From assembly GCA_013178225.1 (NCBI GenBank), contig JABLXE010000007.1, positions 92,830 to 156,829 of the forward strand: 64,000 bases of DNA, given 5' to 3'. This document shows, one piece after another, positions 42,974-53,406 of this stretch. Each line of letters begins with the position of its first letter. Positions within the stretch are counted from its first letter, which is position 1. The notes under the pieces are model-generated. The model was not told the DNA's origin, did not search any database, and saw only the letters and a program-made list of their open reading frames with translations. This DNA is from Methanotrichaceae archaeon (GTDB taxonomy: Archaea; Halobacteriota; Methanosarcinia; Methanotrichales; Methanotrichaceae). The position numbers and the translations under genes were made by a program.

Positions 42974-44632
42974 TTGGCAGGTTTGAGCGACATACCAATT
43001 CTGATATTAAAAGAGGGAAGCAAGCGCGAAACCGGAAAAGACGCGCAGAAAAAGAACATCCTGGCAGCCAAAGCCGTAGCTGAGGCGGTAAAGACCACTC
43101 TGGGCCCTAAGGGCATGGACAAGATGATGATCGATGGCAGCGGAGATGCCACCATCACCAATGACGGTGCGACCATCCTTAAGGAGATGGACATCGAACA
43201 TCCCGTGGCCAAGATGATCGTGGAGGTGGCACGGGCCCAGGACGATGAGATCGGAGACGGGACCACCACAGCGGTCATAATTGCCGGCGAGCTGCTCGGC
43301 CGGGCCGAGAAGCTGATCGACCAGAACGTCCATCCGACAGTGATCGTTGCCGGTTACAAGATGGCTTCTGCCAGGGCCCAGGAGGTCCTGAAGCAGATGG
43401 CCCTAGACTCCTCCGGAGACCGTGATATGCTGCTTCGTATCGCCGAGACCGCCATGACCGGAAAGGGGATCGAGATAGCCATGGAAAAGCTGGCTGAGAT
43501 CTCTGTTGACGCGGCGCTGGCAGTGGCCGGAAACGAGAAGATCGATTGGGAGCAGTACGTAAAGGTCGTCAAATTGCCCGGCGGGCGGATTGAGGACTCA
43601 TCGATCAACTACGGCCTGGTGATCGAAAAGGAGCGGCTGGCCCCGGAGATGCCCAAGCGGGTGAAGGATGCCAGGATCATGCTGCTGGAAGGCACCCTGG
43701 AGCTGAAGAAGCTCTCCACCGATGCCAAGATCTCCATAACCGAGGCCAAAGAGCTGGCCAGCTTCAAGCAGGGTGAAGAGAAGGTGATCAAAGACATGGT
43801 CGATGCCATCGTCTCTGCCGGAGCCAATGTGGTATTCTGTCAGAAGGGCATCGGGCTTACCGCTCAGCATCTCCTGGCCAAGAACGACATCCTGGCTGTT
43901 CGAAGGGTCAAGGACGAGGAGATGAAGATGCTTGCCCGGGCCACCGGCGCAAAGATCGTGGGCGATGCCATGCAGGTCAGCGCCAGGGACCTTGGCCAGG
44001 CCGAGGTTGTGGAAGAGAAGAAGACCGGCAAAGACACCAAGCTGATCTTCGTCGAAGGCTGCAAGAATGCCAAGGCCGTCTCCATAGTTCTGCACGGAGT
44101 CTCCGAGCAGTTCTTAGACGAGATGGAGAGAGGGCTTGAGGACGCTCTCAGTGTGGTCTTGGACGTGATCCTGTCGGGCAAGATTGTGGCTGGCGGCGGG
44201 GCCCCGGAGATTGCGGTAGCCGAGAGCCTGAAGCAGTTCGCCTCTACGCTTTCGGGACGCGAGCAGCTGGCAGTACGCGCCTTTGCCGACTCGGTTGAGG
44301 TCGTTCCCTTTGTGCTGGCGGAAAACGCAGGCTTTGATCCCGTGGATTCGCTGGTAGGGCTGCGGTCCGCCTACGGCAAAGGCCTGAAGAACTACGGCCT
44401 GGACATCGATAGCGGTGATCCGACTGATATGCTGGCCAGAGGAGTCGTCGAGCCGCTCAAGGTCAAGGTTCAGGCTCTCAAGTCCGCAACTGAAGCTGCC
44501 ACCATGGTTCTGAGAGTGGATGACGTAATAGCGGCCAAATTCGAGGGCCTCAAGCCAAAGCCCGGACAGAGCCCGCATGATTACACCAATCCAATGATGG
44601 GCGGGATGGGCGGCATGCCTCCCATGATGTAA
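42974..44632 (+). CDS. ths: Thermosome subunit (group II chaperonin)
   Basis: A 552-residue chaperonin that folds proteins in an ATP-driven double ring. TTLGPKGMDKMMID and ITNDGATILKEMDIEHP lie at the ATP site, and GDGTTTAVIIAGELL carries the catalytic Asp loop. GGGAPEIAVAESLKQFA is late, and the C-terminus is the glycine-methionine tail GGMGGMPPMM. The TTG start at 42974 is preceded by GGGGAGG. Other thermosome subunits may exist elsewhere. It is followed by grpE-dnaK-dnaJ in the same direction. Confidence 0.97.
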   Translation: MAGLSDIPILILKEGSKRETGKDAQKKNILAAKAVAEAVKTTLGPKGMDKMMIDGSGDATITNDGATILKEMDIEHPVAKMIVEVARAQDDEIGDGTTTAVIIAGELLGRAEKLIDQNVHPTVIVAGYKMASARAQEVLKQMALDSSGDRDMLLRIAETAMTGKGIEIAMEKLAEISVDAALAVAGNEKIDWEQYVKVVKLPGGRIEDSSINYGLVIEKERLAPEMPKRVKDARIMLLEGTLELKKLSTDAKISITEAKELASFKQGEEKVIKDMVDAIVSAGANVVFCQKGIGLTAQHLLAKNDILAVRRVKDEEMKMLARATGAKIVGDAMQVSARDLGQAEVVEEKKTGKDTKLIFVEGCKNAKAVSIVLHGVSEQFLDEMERGLEDALSVVLDVILSGKIVAGGGAPEIAVAESLKQFASTLSGREQLAVRAFADSVEVVPFVLAENAGFDPVDSLVGLRSAYGKGLKNYGLDIDSGDPTDMLARGVVEPLKVKVQALKSATEAATMVLRVDDVIAAKFEGLKPKPGQSPHDYTNPMMGGMGGMPPMM

Positions 44633-44633
44633 A

Positions 44634-44652
44634 GGTCGGTTTCAAACCGGCC
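44634..44652 (+). terminator. Inverted repeat after the thermosome gene
   Basis: GGTCGGTTT-C-AAACCGGCC begins two bases after the stop and is followed by a pyrimidine run. The stem has one G-T pair. It could slow or stop transcription, or protect the mRNA end. Archaeal termination usually needs only a T-run, so the function is uncertain. Confidence 0.4.
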
Positions 44653-44698
44653 TTCCTCCCTTATAATTCAAATATATCTCACGAACCGGTGGAAACTT

Positions 44699-45187
44699 AT
44701 GGCAGAAAAGAACGAGAGTTCGACAGTAGATCTGCAAACGGCGATGATGGCCTTAGAAGACCTGAAGACCCAGCTGGAAGATGCTCAACAATTAGCAGAA
44801 GAGCGACTGGATCAGCTCTTGCGATGCCGGGCGGAGCTGGATAACGTTGTCAAGAGATCCTCCAGGGAAAAGGAAGAGATGGCAAAATATGCCTCTGAAA
44901 AGCTGATCTGCAAGATTCTTCCGGTGTTGGACAGTCTGGAACAAGCAGCAAAGCACGATGAGGGTTCTAAAATTCTCTACCAGCAGCTGTTCGAGGTTCT
45001 GAGGGGAGAGGGTCTGGTGCCGATCGAGGCTGTAGGAAAGAAGTTCGATCCCTACCGGCATGAGGCCCTCTATAAAATAAAGTCGGAGCAGCTGGAAGAG
45101 GACGCAGTGGCAGAAGAGGTTCAAAAAGGCTATCTCTTCGGCTCCAGGGTGATCCGCTTTTCGAAAGTGGCTGTTGCAAAGCGTTGA
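44699..45187 (+). CDS. grpE: GrpE nucleotide exchange factor
   Basis: A 162-residue protein with a long N-terminal coiled coil (MMALEDLKTQLEDAQQLAEE) and the C-terminal beta domain (GVRV-like GYLFGSRVIRFSKVAVAK). It releases ADP from DnaK. The FDPYRHEAL motif is characteristic. Bacterial-type Hsp70 systems were acquired by Methanosarcinia. A separate AT-rich box AATTCAAATATATC lies before the ATG. Confidence 0.95.
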   Translation: MAEKNESSTVDLQTAMMALEDLKTQLEDAQQLAEERLDQLLRCRAELDNVVKRSSREKEEMAKYASEKLICKILPVLDSLEQAAKHDEGSKILYQQLFEVLRGEGLVPIEAVGKKFDPYRHEALYKIKSEQLEEDAVAEEVQKGYLFGSRVIRFSKVAVAKR

Positions 45188-45242
45188 TAGGCTTAAATAT
45201 TTAAGAAGTGTTGTTAATAATTAAGTTTCAGGAGATGATATC

Positions 45243-47096
45243 TTGGCGAAAATCATAGGCATAGATCTGGGAACGAGCAATTCCGCTGCCGCAGCTCTGA
45301 TAGGCGGCAGACCCTCGATTATTCCCAGTGCAGAGGGTACCAGTCTCGGTGGTAAGGCTTTCCCGTCCTATGTGGCCTTCACCAAGGACGGCCAGGTTCT
45401 GGTAGGCGAGCCGGCCAAAAGGCAATCGGTAACCAATCCGGAGGGCACCATCACCGGAATCAAGCGTAAGATGGGCACCGACTACAAAGTGAAGGTCTTT
45501 GGAAAGGAGTACAGTCCCGAGGAGATCTCGGCCCAGATTCTCCGCAAAATAAAGAGAGATGCAGAGACGTTTCTCAACGACACCGTGGAAAAGGCCGTGA
45601 TCACGGTTCCCGCTTATTTCAACGACAATCAAAGGCAGGCCACCAAAGATGCCGGAACCATCGCCGGCCTGGAAGTAGTGAGGATCATCAATGAGCCCAC
45701 CGCTGCCGCACTGGCCTTCGGGCTGGACAAGGAGGGCGAGAGCAAGATCATGGTCTTCGACCTGGGAGGCGGCACCCTGGACGTGACCATCATGGAGATC
45801 GGTGAAGGCGTCTTCGAGGTCAAATCCACTTCCGGCGACACACAGCTGGGCGGCAGAGACATGGACGAGAAGTTGATGGACTTCGTCTTGCAGAAGTTCC
45901 GGCAGGATTCGGGGGTTGACCTGCGCCAGGACTCCATGGCCATGCAGCGGCTGCGTGAGGCGGTCGAGGTGGCCAAGATCGAGCTATCCTCGGTGCTGCA
46001 GACCAATCTCAACCTGCCCTACATCACCGCTGATGCCAGCGGTCCCAAGCACCTCAGCATGACCCTTTCCCGGTCCAAGCTGGAGGAGCTGATTCACGAT
46101 GTCCTGGAGAGGTGTCGCGGTCCCATGGTTCAGGCCCTCAAGGACTCCAAGCTGGAAAAGTCCGGCATTGATAAGATCATCCTGGTGGGCGGTCCAACGC
46201 GCATGCCGGTGGTGCAGGAGTTCGTCAAGAGCTTCATGGGCAAGGAAATCGAGCGTGGAGTCGATCCCATGGAGTGCGTGGCCATGGGCGCGGCGATTCA
46301 GGCCGGAGTCCTCGGTGGCGAGGTCAAGGATCTGCTGCTGCTGGATGTGACGCCGCTCAGCCTGGGAATAGAGACCCTGGGAGCTGTTGCCACCAGGTTG
46401 ATCGAGAGAAACACCACCATTCCCACCAGGAAGAGCCAGATATTCACCACCGCCGCCGACAACCAAACCAGCGTCGAGGTAAACGTGCTTCAGGGAGAGC
46501 GGCCTATGGCCAGGGACAACGTCTCTTTGGGCAGGTTCACGCTGGTGGGAATTCCTCCCGCGCCCCGTGGCATCCCCCAGATCGAAGTGACCTTCGACAT
46601 CGATGCCAACGGCATAATACACGTCTCGGCCAAGGACCTGGCCACCAAGAAGGAGCAGAGGATAACCATTACCGCTCCCCATAAGCTTAGCCAGGATGAG
46701 ATCAACGCCAAGATCAAGGACGCCGAGAGGTTTGCCGAAGAGGATGCCAAGCGGAGAGAGGAGATCGAGGTTCGAAACCAGGCCGATTCTCTGGTGTACA
46801 GCTCCGAGAAGATGCTGAAGGATGCCGGCGATGTGGCCACGGCTGATCAAAAGGACAAGATTCAGAAAGCCATCGACGACCTGAAGGGCGCCCTTTCGGG
46901 AAGCGACATACCGGCCATCAAGGACAAGACCGAGAAGCTGCAGAATGCCATCTACGAGCTTTCTTCAGCCATGTATCAGAGAGCTGCGCAACAGCAGCAG
47001 GCTCAGGAGGGCCAGGGTCAGGCTAAAGATGCATCAGGCGGCCCTCAGGGTGACTATGTGGATGCCGACTACGAAGTAGTAAACGATAAGAAGTAA
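45243..47096 (+). CDS. dnaK: DnaK (Hsp70) chaperone
   Basis: A 617-residue Hsp70 with the nucleotide-binding start [19 protein letters not shown], the phosphate motif [19 protein letters not shown], the [15 protein letters not shown] block, the linker [15 protein letters not shown] and a helical lid with a glutamine-rich tail ([13 protein letters not shown]). It folds proteins together with DnaJ and GrpE. The TTG at 45243 has CAGGAGATGAT upstream. The gene lies 55 bp after grpE. Confidence 0.98.
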   Translation: MAKIIGIDLGTSNSAAAALIGGRPSIIPSAEGTSLGGKAFPSYVAFTKDGQVLVGEPAKRQSVTNPEGTITGIKRKMGTDYKVKVFGKEYSPEEISAQILRKIKRDAETFLNDTVEKAVITVPAYFNDNQRQATKDAGTIAGLEVVRIINEPTAAALAFGLDKEGESKIMVFDLGGGTLDVTIMEIGEGVFEVKSTSGDTQLGGRDMDEKLMDFVLQKFRQDSGVDLRQDSMAMQRLREAVEVAKIELSSVLQTNLNLPYITADASGPKHLSMTLSRSKLEELIHDVLERCRGPMVQALKDSKLEKSGIDKIILVGGPTRMPVVQEFVKSFMGKEIERGVDPMECVAMGAAIQAGVLGGEVKDLLLLDVTPLSLGIETLGAVATRLIERNTTIPTRKSQIFTTAADNQTSVEVNVLQGERPMARDNVSLGRFTLVGIPPAPRGIPQIEVTFDIDANGIIHVSAKDLATKKEQRITITAPHKLSQDEINAKIKDAERFAEEDAKRREEIEVRNQADSLVYSSEKMLKDAGDVATADQKDKIQKAIDDLKGALSGSDIPAIKDKTEKLQNAIYELSSAMYQRAAQQQQAQEGQGQAKDASGGPQGDYVDADYEVVNDKK

Positions 47097-47123
47097 GCCG
47101 AAAGAACTGAGATTGAGATAGCC

Positions 47124-48281
47124 ATGCCGGAGAAGAAGGACTACTACGAGGTTCTGGGAGTCTCCAGAGAAGCGAGCGAGAAGGACGTAAAAAGCGCCTA
47201 TCGAAAGCTCGCCATGAAGTATCACCCCGACAGGTCGGATGCCTCCGATGCTGAGGAACGGTTCAAGGAGATCTCGGAGGCCTATGCGGTCCTCTCCGAT
47301 CCGGATAAGCGTAAACAGTACGACCAGTTCGGGCATGCCGGCATCAACAGCCAGTACAGCCAGGAGGACCTGTTCCGGGGCGTAAACTTCGAGGACCTGC
47401 TGCGGGGCTTCGGCTTCGGCGGCGGCGAATCCATCTTCGACATGTTCTTTAGCGGTGGAGGCCGCAGGCGGGGCCCGGCCAGAGGACGGGATCTGAGGTA
47501 TGACCTAAACCTCACCCTGGAGCAGGCTGCCTCCGGCCTGGAGACCACCATCGAGGTTCCCAGAAGCGAGCAATGTCCAACCTGCAAGGGCAGCGGGTCC
47601 AAGCCCGGAACCAGCCCCCTGACCTGCCCCAACTGTCACGGAACCGGCCAGGTGACCCGAACCCAGAACACGCCCTTCGGGCAGATGATCGCTCAGACCA
47701 CCTGCAGCAAATGCGGCGGAAGGGGCCAGATCGTCACCACTCCCTGTGAGACCTGCAGCGGCTCGGGCAGGGTCAGGCGGACCAGAAAGATAAACGTCCG
47801 GATTCCGGCAGGCGTCGATGACGGCCAGCATCTGCGGCTGCAGGGCCAGGGAGAGGCCGGAGAGGCAGGCTCCGAGCCCGGCGATCTCTACGTCTTCATA
47901 AATATTTTGCCCCATTCCAAGTTCCAGAGGATGGATTCCGACCTGTTCTTCGAGATGCCTGTCAGCTTCACCCAGGCCGCTCTCGGTGCAGAGGTGGAAG
48001 CTCCCACATTAAGCGGCAAGGCCCGGATAAAAATACCACCGGGAACGCAGAGCGGCTCGATCTTCCGCTTGCGTGGAAAGGGCATGCCCAGGCTGCATTC
48101 ACTGGGCACCGGCGATCTGCACGTCAAGGTGAACGTCAAAACCCCGGCCTCGCTGACGCCCCGTCAGAAAGAGCTGCTGGAAGAGCTGGCAGCAGAATTT
48201 GGCGAGAAGAGGCAGCCTGAGAAAGGGGAAAAAAGCATCCTGGACAAAATAGTGGATGAGGTCAAGAGCGCCGTGCATTGA
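47124..48281 (+). CDS. dnaJ: DnaJ (Hsp40) co-chaperone
   Basis: A 385-residue type I DnaJ. The J domain (residues ~5-70) has the essential HPD in [11 protein letters not shown]. It is followed by a Gly/Phe region, a zinc domain with four CxxCxGxG-like repeats ([24 protein letters not shown] and CETCSGSG), and a C-terminal substrate-binding part. It delivers clients to DnaK. It is 27 bp downstream of dnaK. Its 3' end overlaps the convergent HPt gene by 20 bp. Confidence 0.97.
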   Translation: MPEKKDYYEVLGVSREASEKDVKSAYRKLAMKYHPDRSDASDAEERFKEISEAYAVLSDPDKRKQYDQFGHAGINSQYSQEDLFRGVNFEDLLRGFGFGGGESIFDMFFSGGGRRRGPARGRDLRYDLNLTLEQAASGLETTIEVPRSEQCPTCKGSGSKPGTSPLTCPNCHGTGQVTRTQNTPFGQMIAQTTCSKCGGRGQIVTTPCETCSGSGRVRRTRKINVRIPAGVDDGQHLRLQGQGEAGEAGSEPGDLYVFINILPHSKFQRMDSDLFFEMPVSFTQAALGAEVEAPTLSGKARIKIPPGTQSGSIFRLRGKGMPRLHSLGTGDLHVKVNVKTPASLTPRQKELLEELAAEFGEKRQPEKGEKSILDKIVDEVKSAVH

Positions 48282-48639
48282 CCTTGCGGCGTTGGATCTC
48301 CTGCTCCAGTTCGGCCTTGGCACGCAAGAACTCTTGCCTGAGCAGTTCGGCTTTGGCTGCTGGCTCATCCACCGAGCCGGACCGTGCCCGTTCCTCCAGT
48401 TCCCTGCACATGGCAGAGAGCCTCATTGCTCCCACATAAGCACTGCTCGATTTGAGGCTGTGGGCAGCGCGTTCCAGGACCTTGAGGTCACCTTTGGATG
48501 CAGCCTCTGCTATGGCATCGATCTTCGCGGGCGCATGAGCGAGAAAAATGCCGCCTATATCCTCGACTATATCCGGTTCCCCCTCTTCCTGAAGATCGGC
48601 CAAGTCTTTAAGCACGTTCCGGTCAATCGCCTCGCCCAA
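48262..48639 (-). CDS. Histidine phosphotransfer (HPt) protein
   Basis: A 125-residue HPt domain, with phosphorylatable His in [15 protein letters not shown], a four-helix bundle, and a basic C-terminal tail. It passes phosphate from a hybrid kinase's receiver to another regulator. It lies 109 bp downstream of the seven-PAS hybrid kinase on the same strand and is its natural partner. Only a TTG gives a normal start, and the GGAGGGG upstream is poorly placed, so the N-terminus may be longer. Its end overlaps dnaJ. Confidence 0.87.
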   Translation of the reverse strand: MGEAIDRNVLKDLADLQEEGEPDIVEDIGGIFLAHAPAKIDAIAEAASKGDLKVLERAAHSLKSSSAYVGAMRLSAMCRELEERARSGSVDEPAAKAELLRQEFLRAKAELEQEIQRRKVNARRS

Positions 48640-48748
48640 TTTCTCAGCAACCTCTGATATTTCGACCCCTCCTATTTAGGATTCTAACCTATTAACCGTA
48701 TTTTTAGTTTGCTATTTGCTGCTATTTTTGAGCTATCCCAGCTCTTTT

Positions 48749-51700
48749 TCAACCTCCACCGTGTTGCAGAAGCGAGTACCTCTCCAGGGCCCAGATTATT
48801 TCTTCCATCCTAACGGGTTTGCTGATGTAGTCATCCATGCCTGCCTCCAGACACCGGACTCGATCCTCCTTGAGGGCGTGAGCGGTGAGGGCTACTATAT
48901 AAGGTCCCTTTTGCGGCCAGCGCTGTCTGATAACTCTTGTTGCCTCCAGCCCGTCCATCTCAGGCATCTGCACATCCATGAAGACCACGTCGTATTTCTT
49001 CTTCCCCAGAGCATGCAATACCTCCTGGCCATTGGTGGCTATATCGGCCTGGATTCCAAGCTTCTTTAGCATCTTCAGCGCTACCTTCTGGTTGACGGAA
49101 TTGTCCTCTGCAAGCAGCATCGACAGTTTGCCGAAGTTCTCGCTCCGGCCTCCGTCCTTCTTCGGCTCCACGGACACTTCGGGCGCTTCAGCGGGTTTTG
49201 AGGCTCTCATCACCACTGTGAAGTAAAATGTGCTTCCCGCTCTCACCTCTGAGTCAAGCCATATCCTTCCGCCCATCAGCTCAACCAGCTTCTTGCTGAT
49301 GGCCAGACCCAGGCCCGTCCCGCCGTATTTCCTGGTAGTGGACATATCCAGCTGCCTGAACGGCTGGAAGAGCCCTCCGATTCGATCCGGTGGAATTCCG
49401 ATGCCTGTGTCCGCGACTTTAAACAGCAGCTCGTATCTGTCTTCATCAATCCTGCTGCCGGAGACCGCCACTTTCACTTCCCCCTGCTCAGAGAATTTAA
49501 CCGCATTGCTGATCAGATTTACCAGAACCTGACGCAGACTGCTGCTATCCCCAACGAAACTTTTCGGCAGATTACAGTCGATCTCCCGCTTCAAGGCCAG
49601 GTCCTTCTGCGCCGCCTTTCTGGCCAGGAGGGCCATCGCGCTCTTGATACAGTTTGATAGATCAAACGGGACGCTCTCCAGCTCCTTTTTGCCCTGCTCG
49701 ATCTTGGAGAAATCGAGGATGTCGTTGATAACAGATATCAGCATATCCCCACTATCGCGAATGATCTCCAGCCCTTCCCGCTGGTCGGGGTTCGGGTCGG
49801 AGTCCAGAAGAAGTCCCGCCATGCCGATTATGGCGTTAAGCGGCGTTCTGATCTCATGGCTCATGTTGGCCAGGAACTCGGATTTTGCCTTTGTGGCCGA
49901 CTCAGCCCGGTCCCTGGCAACCTTCAGGCTGTCTTCAGCTTTTTTCCGTTCGGTTATGTCCCGGATGGATTCGATTGCCCCCCAGAAATTGCCTTCCGAG
50001 TCGTAGAGCGCTGATGCGGTTCCCATGAGATAGACTTCGCCTCCTCTCATATTGGGCATGTAGGCCTCGCCGGCAAGGGTTCCGTTGGAAAGCAGCTCAA
50101 TGTTCTCGTAACGATCTTCGAACTGCCTGTCCGGTTTGCACACCAGGTTGATCAGAATCGGCCTCCTGCGGCCATAAAAGGGAAGCGAGTACTCATAATC
50201 TCCTTTGCCGATCATCTTCTCGGCTTTTATTCCGGTCATGGTCTCTATGGCCCGGTTCCAGGCCAGGACTTTGCCTTCTTTGTCGATTACAAAGGTGGCA
50301 TCCGGAAGAAAATTGATTATATCTGAGAGGCGGCGCTCGGATTCCTTCAGATCGCGCTCTGCCCTCTTGCGATCGCTGATGTTGACCGCGCAGTGAACGG
50401 CTCCGGTTATCTCCTGGTTTGCATTTCTGATGAGGCTGGTCTTCGACAGCCAGGTTAACCCGTCGGGGGTCACCAGCTCTCCTTCTTCCGACTTGCCGGT
50501 CCACAGAGCCCTGACGGCAGTGCAACCATGGCAGGGCTGCTTCAGGCCGTAGATCATCTCATAGCAGCACCTCCCTTTGATCCCATCCTCGGAGAGGCCG
50601 AGATGCTTCTGCACTGCGCCGTTTACCCAGACCACCCGCATCTGAGGATCGAGATACTCGACCGCCACCTTCTTCAGCCCGCTCAGAATGGCAGCCTTCT
50701 CCGCCTCAGACTTTCGCAATGCGTCCTCGGCCACCTTTCTCTCGGTCAGGTCCATCATGACCCCCTGCAGGAAAAGCGGCCTTCCCGCAGCATCCCGGAC
50801 TACCGCTGCCTCATCGCAGAACCACACCACTTGACCGTCTTTGGCAATCATTCGGTATTCCGATTTGAAATGGCCGTCCTTTGCCAGGCTGGAAGACAGC
50901 TCTGCTAAAACGCGTTCGCGATCCTCAGGATGAAGCCTCTTCTGCCAAATGTCGGGATCTGCCTTGTATTCCTCTGGAGAAAAACCGAGTATCGGCTCAA
51001 TTTGAGGGCTTATAAACAGTGTGGTGCTGGCTTTATCGAGGGCTGCGGTATAGGTAATGGCCGGAATCTGCTCTACCAGCGCCTTATACCTGGCCTCCGC
51101 TCTTTCCAGCTGATCGTGAGTTCGCCGCGACTCAGTGATGTCCCTGATGGACTCAATGGAGCCTATGTGGTGGCCATCCTTGTCGAAGAGGGGTGAAGCC
51201 TTGGCCCAAAGGTGACGTCCCTCTCCCGATGGCAGAGGCGCATATCCTTCCGAAAAGACGATGTTCCCTTTTCGTTCGAAATAACTATATTGAGATTCGA
51301 TCTCCGAGTTGCTTTGTCCCAGAAGATCTATCAACATCGGCCTGAGCTTGCCGTAAATCGGCAGGGAGTAGGCGTAGTCGCCTTTGCCCAGCATTTCTCC
51401 CTTTCCAACGCCAGTCATCTCTTCCATGGCGCGGTTCCAGGCAATTACCCTCTTGTCTCGGTCGATGACGAAAGTGGCATCCGGAAGGAATTCGATTATG
51501 TCTTTGAGCTGCTGATGAGCCTCGAAGAGTTCATCTTCCGCTTTCTTTCGTTCGGTTATGTCGGTCAGCGTCCCGCGGATGCCTGCTGCACGCATATCCT
51601 TGAAAACGGGACGGCATGAGCTTTGCAGCCACTGAATCCGTCCCTGATGATTGCGGATCCTGAACTGAACCGGCCCCTGCAGGCCGCTGCCTGAGAAGGC

Positions 51701-52795
51701 TCTCTTAAAACCATCCTGAACCACAGGCAGGTCGTCCTCAAGGATAAATTCGGAAAATCTCCTGCCGATGATCTCCGAGGGCTCGTATCCCGAGATCCCC
51801 TTCACCGCCGGGCTGATAAAGGTTATGAGGCCATTTTCGTCCAGTGAAAAGATTATATCGCTGATGTTTTCCACCAAATCGCGGTATTTTTCCTCTGATT
51901 TGGCAAGCATCATCTCTTTTCGTCTTTGATCAGTTGTATCCTCCACCAGCCCGATTCCGCCCACGATCTCCCCGCGACTGTTTCTCAGGGGAGCGGTATG
52001 CATAGTTGTCCAAATCTCTGCCGGGCCGGTGGTGGCGTGATATTGTCCCTCATAGAGCCCTTCGGCGCCCTGCAGAGCGGCTTTCAATGCCGGAAGTGCT
52101 CGTTGGTCATCCAGCATTCTGAGGTCAAACCCGAGAAGGCGATCTCTCCGGGATCGAAATATGGAGACCAAACGGCTGTTGACGTCGGTTATGTGGAGAT
52201 CGAGATCATAGTGAAAAACGCCTACCGGCGTTGATTGAAACAGGAGACGATAGCGTCTCTCGCTCTGCTGCAGGGCTTCCTCAGCCTTTTTGCTTTCCGT
52301 TATGTCCTCGCAGCTGACCAGGTCTTCGCCGGTCTCCAGGCCCACAGCCACGAATCGGATGATCTTCTTCGATCCGTCTTTGCAGGTAGCGACAAAGACT
52401 CTGGGCCGCTTTTCTCCGGGCCGGGAGCCCTTCTGATCGGTAACCCAGGCGGATATCACCTCTTGCCTGTATTTTTGGTCGGGATAAACCCTATGAAACC
52501 ACACCTTTCCATTGGGGACGTCTCTTAAGTCATAGCCGAATATCTCTCTGAATTTTGGATTGATGTAGTTGAAGGCGCCTGAAGAATCGACCATAAGCAA
52601 TCCGAAGGGGGCATTCTCCGCCATGGCCTCGAATCTGCCGGCTGCCTTCAGCCGGGGTGTTTCCGGCTCATTTGATCCTGGCATCAAGACGCCTGCAGCC
52701 CCGGCTATATCGGGCTGGCTTTGGCCATGCCGGGGCAAAGCCTTTTCCTTCGAGGTTATCTCATTAAAATTTTGCTTGGATTCGAAGCCGTTCAT
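48749..52795 (-). CDS. Hybrid sensor histidine kinase with seven PAS domains
   Basis: A 1348-residue signalling protein with no transmembrane segment, so it is cytoplasmic. About seven PAS domains lie in tandem (residues ~53-165, 180-295, 300-420, 425-555, 565-690, 700-810, 820-950). The fourth and seventh share ATFVID and GKGDYxYSLPxYG. The HisKA site is H980 (NMSHEIRTPLNAI), the ATPase G boxes are VADTGIGIPP and GGTGLGLAIS, and the C-terminal receiver accepts phosphate on D1274 (FMDVQMPEMDG). PAS6 carries a CC...PCHGC cysteine set that could bind a cofactor. Signals probably pass to the adjacent HPt protein. The input is unknown. Confidence 0.93.
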   Translation of the reverse strand: MNGFESKQNFNEITSKEKALPRHGQSQPDIAGAAGVLMPGSNEPETPRLKAAGRFEAMAENAPFGLLMVDSSGAFNYINPKFREIFGYDLRDVPNGKVWFHRVYPDQKYRQEVISAWVTDQKGSRPGEKRPRVFVATCKDGSKKIIRFVAVGLETGEDLVSCEDITESKKAEEALQQSERRYRLLFQSTPVGVFHYDLDLHITDVNSRLVSIFRSRRDRLLGFDLRMLDDQRALPALKAALQGAEGLYEGQYHATTGPAEIWTTMHTAPLRNSRGEIVGGIGLVEDTTDQRRKEMMLAKSEEKYRDLVENISDIIFSLDENGLITFISPAVKGISGYEPSEIIGRRFSEFILEDDLPVVQDGFKRAFSGSGLQGPVQFRIRNHQGRIQWLQSSCRPVFKDMRAAGIRGTLTDITERKKAEDELFEAHQQLKDIIEFLPDATFVIDRDKRVIAWNRAMEEMTGVGKGEMLGKGDYAYSLPIYGKLRPMLIDLLGQSNSEIESQYSYFERKGNIVFSEGYAPLPSGEGRHLWAKASPLFDKDGHHIGSIESIRDITESRRTHDQLERAEARYKALVEQIPAITYTAALDKASTTLFISPQIEPILGFSPEEYKADPDIWQKRLHPEDRERVLAELSSSLAKDGHFKSEYRMIAKDGQVVWFCDEAAVVRDAAGRPLFLQGVMMDLTERKVAEDALRKSEAEKAAILSGLKKVAVEYLDPQMRVVWVNGAVQKHLGLSEDGIKGRCCYEMIYGLKQPCHGCTAVRALWTGKSEEGELVTPDGLTWLSKTSLIRNANQEITGAVHCAVNISDRKRAERDLKESERRLSDIINFLPDATFVIDKEGKVLAWNRAIETMTGIKAEKMIGKGDYEYSLPFYGRRRPILINLVCKPDRQFEDRYENIELLSNGTLAGEAYMPNMRGGEVYLMGTASALYDSEGNFWGAIESIRDITERKKAEDSLKVARDRAESATKAKSEFLANMSHEIRTPLNAIIGMAGLLLDSDPNPDQREGLEIIRDSGDMLISVINDILDFSKIEQGKKELESVPFDLSNCIKSAMALLARKAAQKDLALKREIDCNLPKSFVGDSSSLRQVLVNLISNAVKFSEQGEVKVAVSGSRIDEDRYELLFKVADTGIGIPPDRIGGLFQPFRQLDMSTTRKYGGTGLGLAISKKLVELMGGRIWLDSEVRAGSTFYFTVVMRASKPAEAPEVSVEPKKDGGRSENFGKLSMLLAEDNSVNQKVALKMLKKLGIQADIATNGQEVLHALGKKKYDVVFMDVQMPEMDGLEATRVIRQRWPQKGPYIVALTAHALKEDRVRCLEAGMDDYISKPVRMEEIIWALERYSLLQHGGG

Positions 52796-53060
52796 CGAAA
52801 TAACTATCCGTAGGTATCCTTTGTCTCCTCATTTAGGTTTCTCATTAATATTCATTTCTATGTTCCTAAATTTGCTTAGGAACTGTCAGAATTATTAATT
52901 TTTAGCTGGAAGTTGCGGCAAGCACTCACCATTTAATGTTTGCTGCAGGACAACTTTTTTCTATTATCATAATACGTATGTAAAATTCATAAAACCTAAA
53001 AAGAGCTCTGCAATGAGAATGTAAATAATATAATTAAATAAACTAATTTTAATTAGATCT

Positions 53061-53357
53061 TCAGGCTTCGATCCGGACCGAGCCCAGCTTGGAGTCGATG
53101 GATATTTCCTTATCCCTGCGGTGGTCGATCCTGATGTTGATGATCATCCTCTGGACACCCATCTGCTCAAGCCTTTGATCAGCCGCCTCGACGGTTTTGA
53201 AGAGCGCTTCCAGGCTCTCGGCCTGCAGGGCCGTGGACATGGGACCGGGGACGAACGTCACCCCCGCATCGGCCAGAACCTGATGCACCGCTCGCACGTA
53301 TTTCGAGGCGCTGGTTCCCGAACCCATGGGCACAATGCTGAAATCTGCAACTATCAT
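53061..53357 (-). CDS. MTH1187-family thiamine-binding protein (UPF0045/DUF77)
   Basis: A 98-residue ferredoxin-like protein of the MTH1187/YqgV group, with ADFSIVPMGSGTSASKYVRA at the start and GPMSTALQAESLEALFKTVE in the middle. Relatives bind thiamine or similar ligands as small oligomers, but their role is not settled. It lies 49 bp downstream of pyrF on the same strand. A 265-bp AT-rich gap separates it from the kinase gene. Confidence 0.88.
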   Translation of the reverse strand: MIVADFSIVPMGSGTSASKYVRAVHQVLADAGVTFVPGPMSTALQAESLEALFKTVEAADQRLEQMGVQRMIINIRIDHRRDKEISIDSKLGSVRIEA

Positions 53358-53406
53358 ATTAATTCATTATCAGCTAAAAGTATAGAAAAGTTTTGAACAG
53401 CCGGGA

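Noticed and set aside
45984..46850. 288-codon frame antisense to dnaK
   Set aside because: Long antisense frames are common opposite dnaK genes; no independent evidence.
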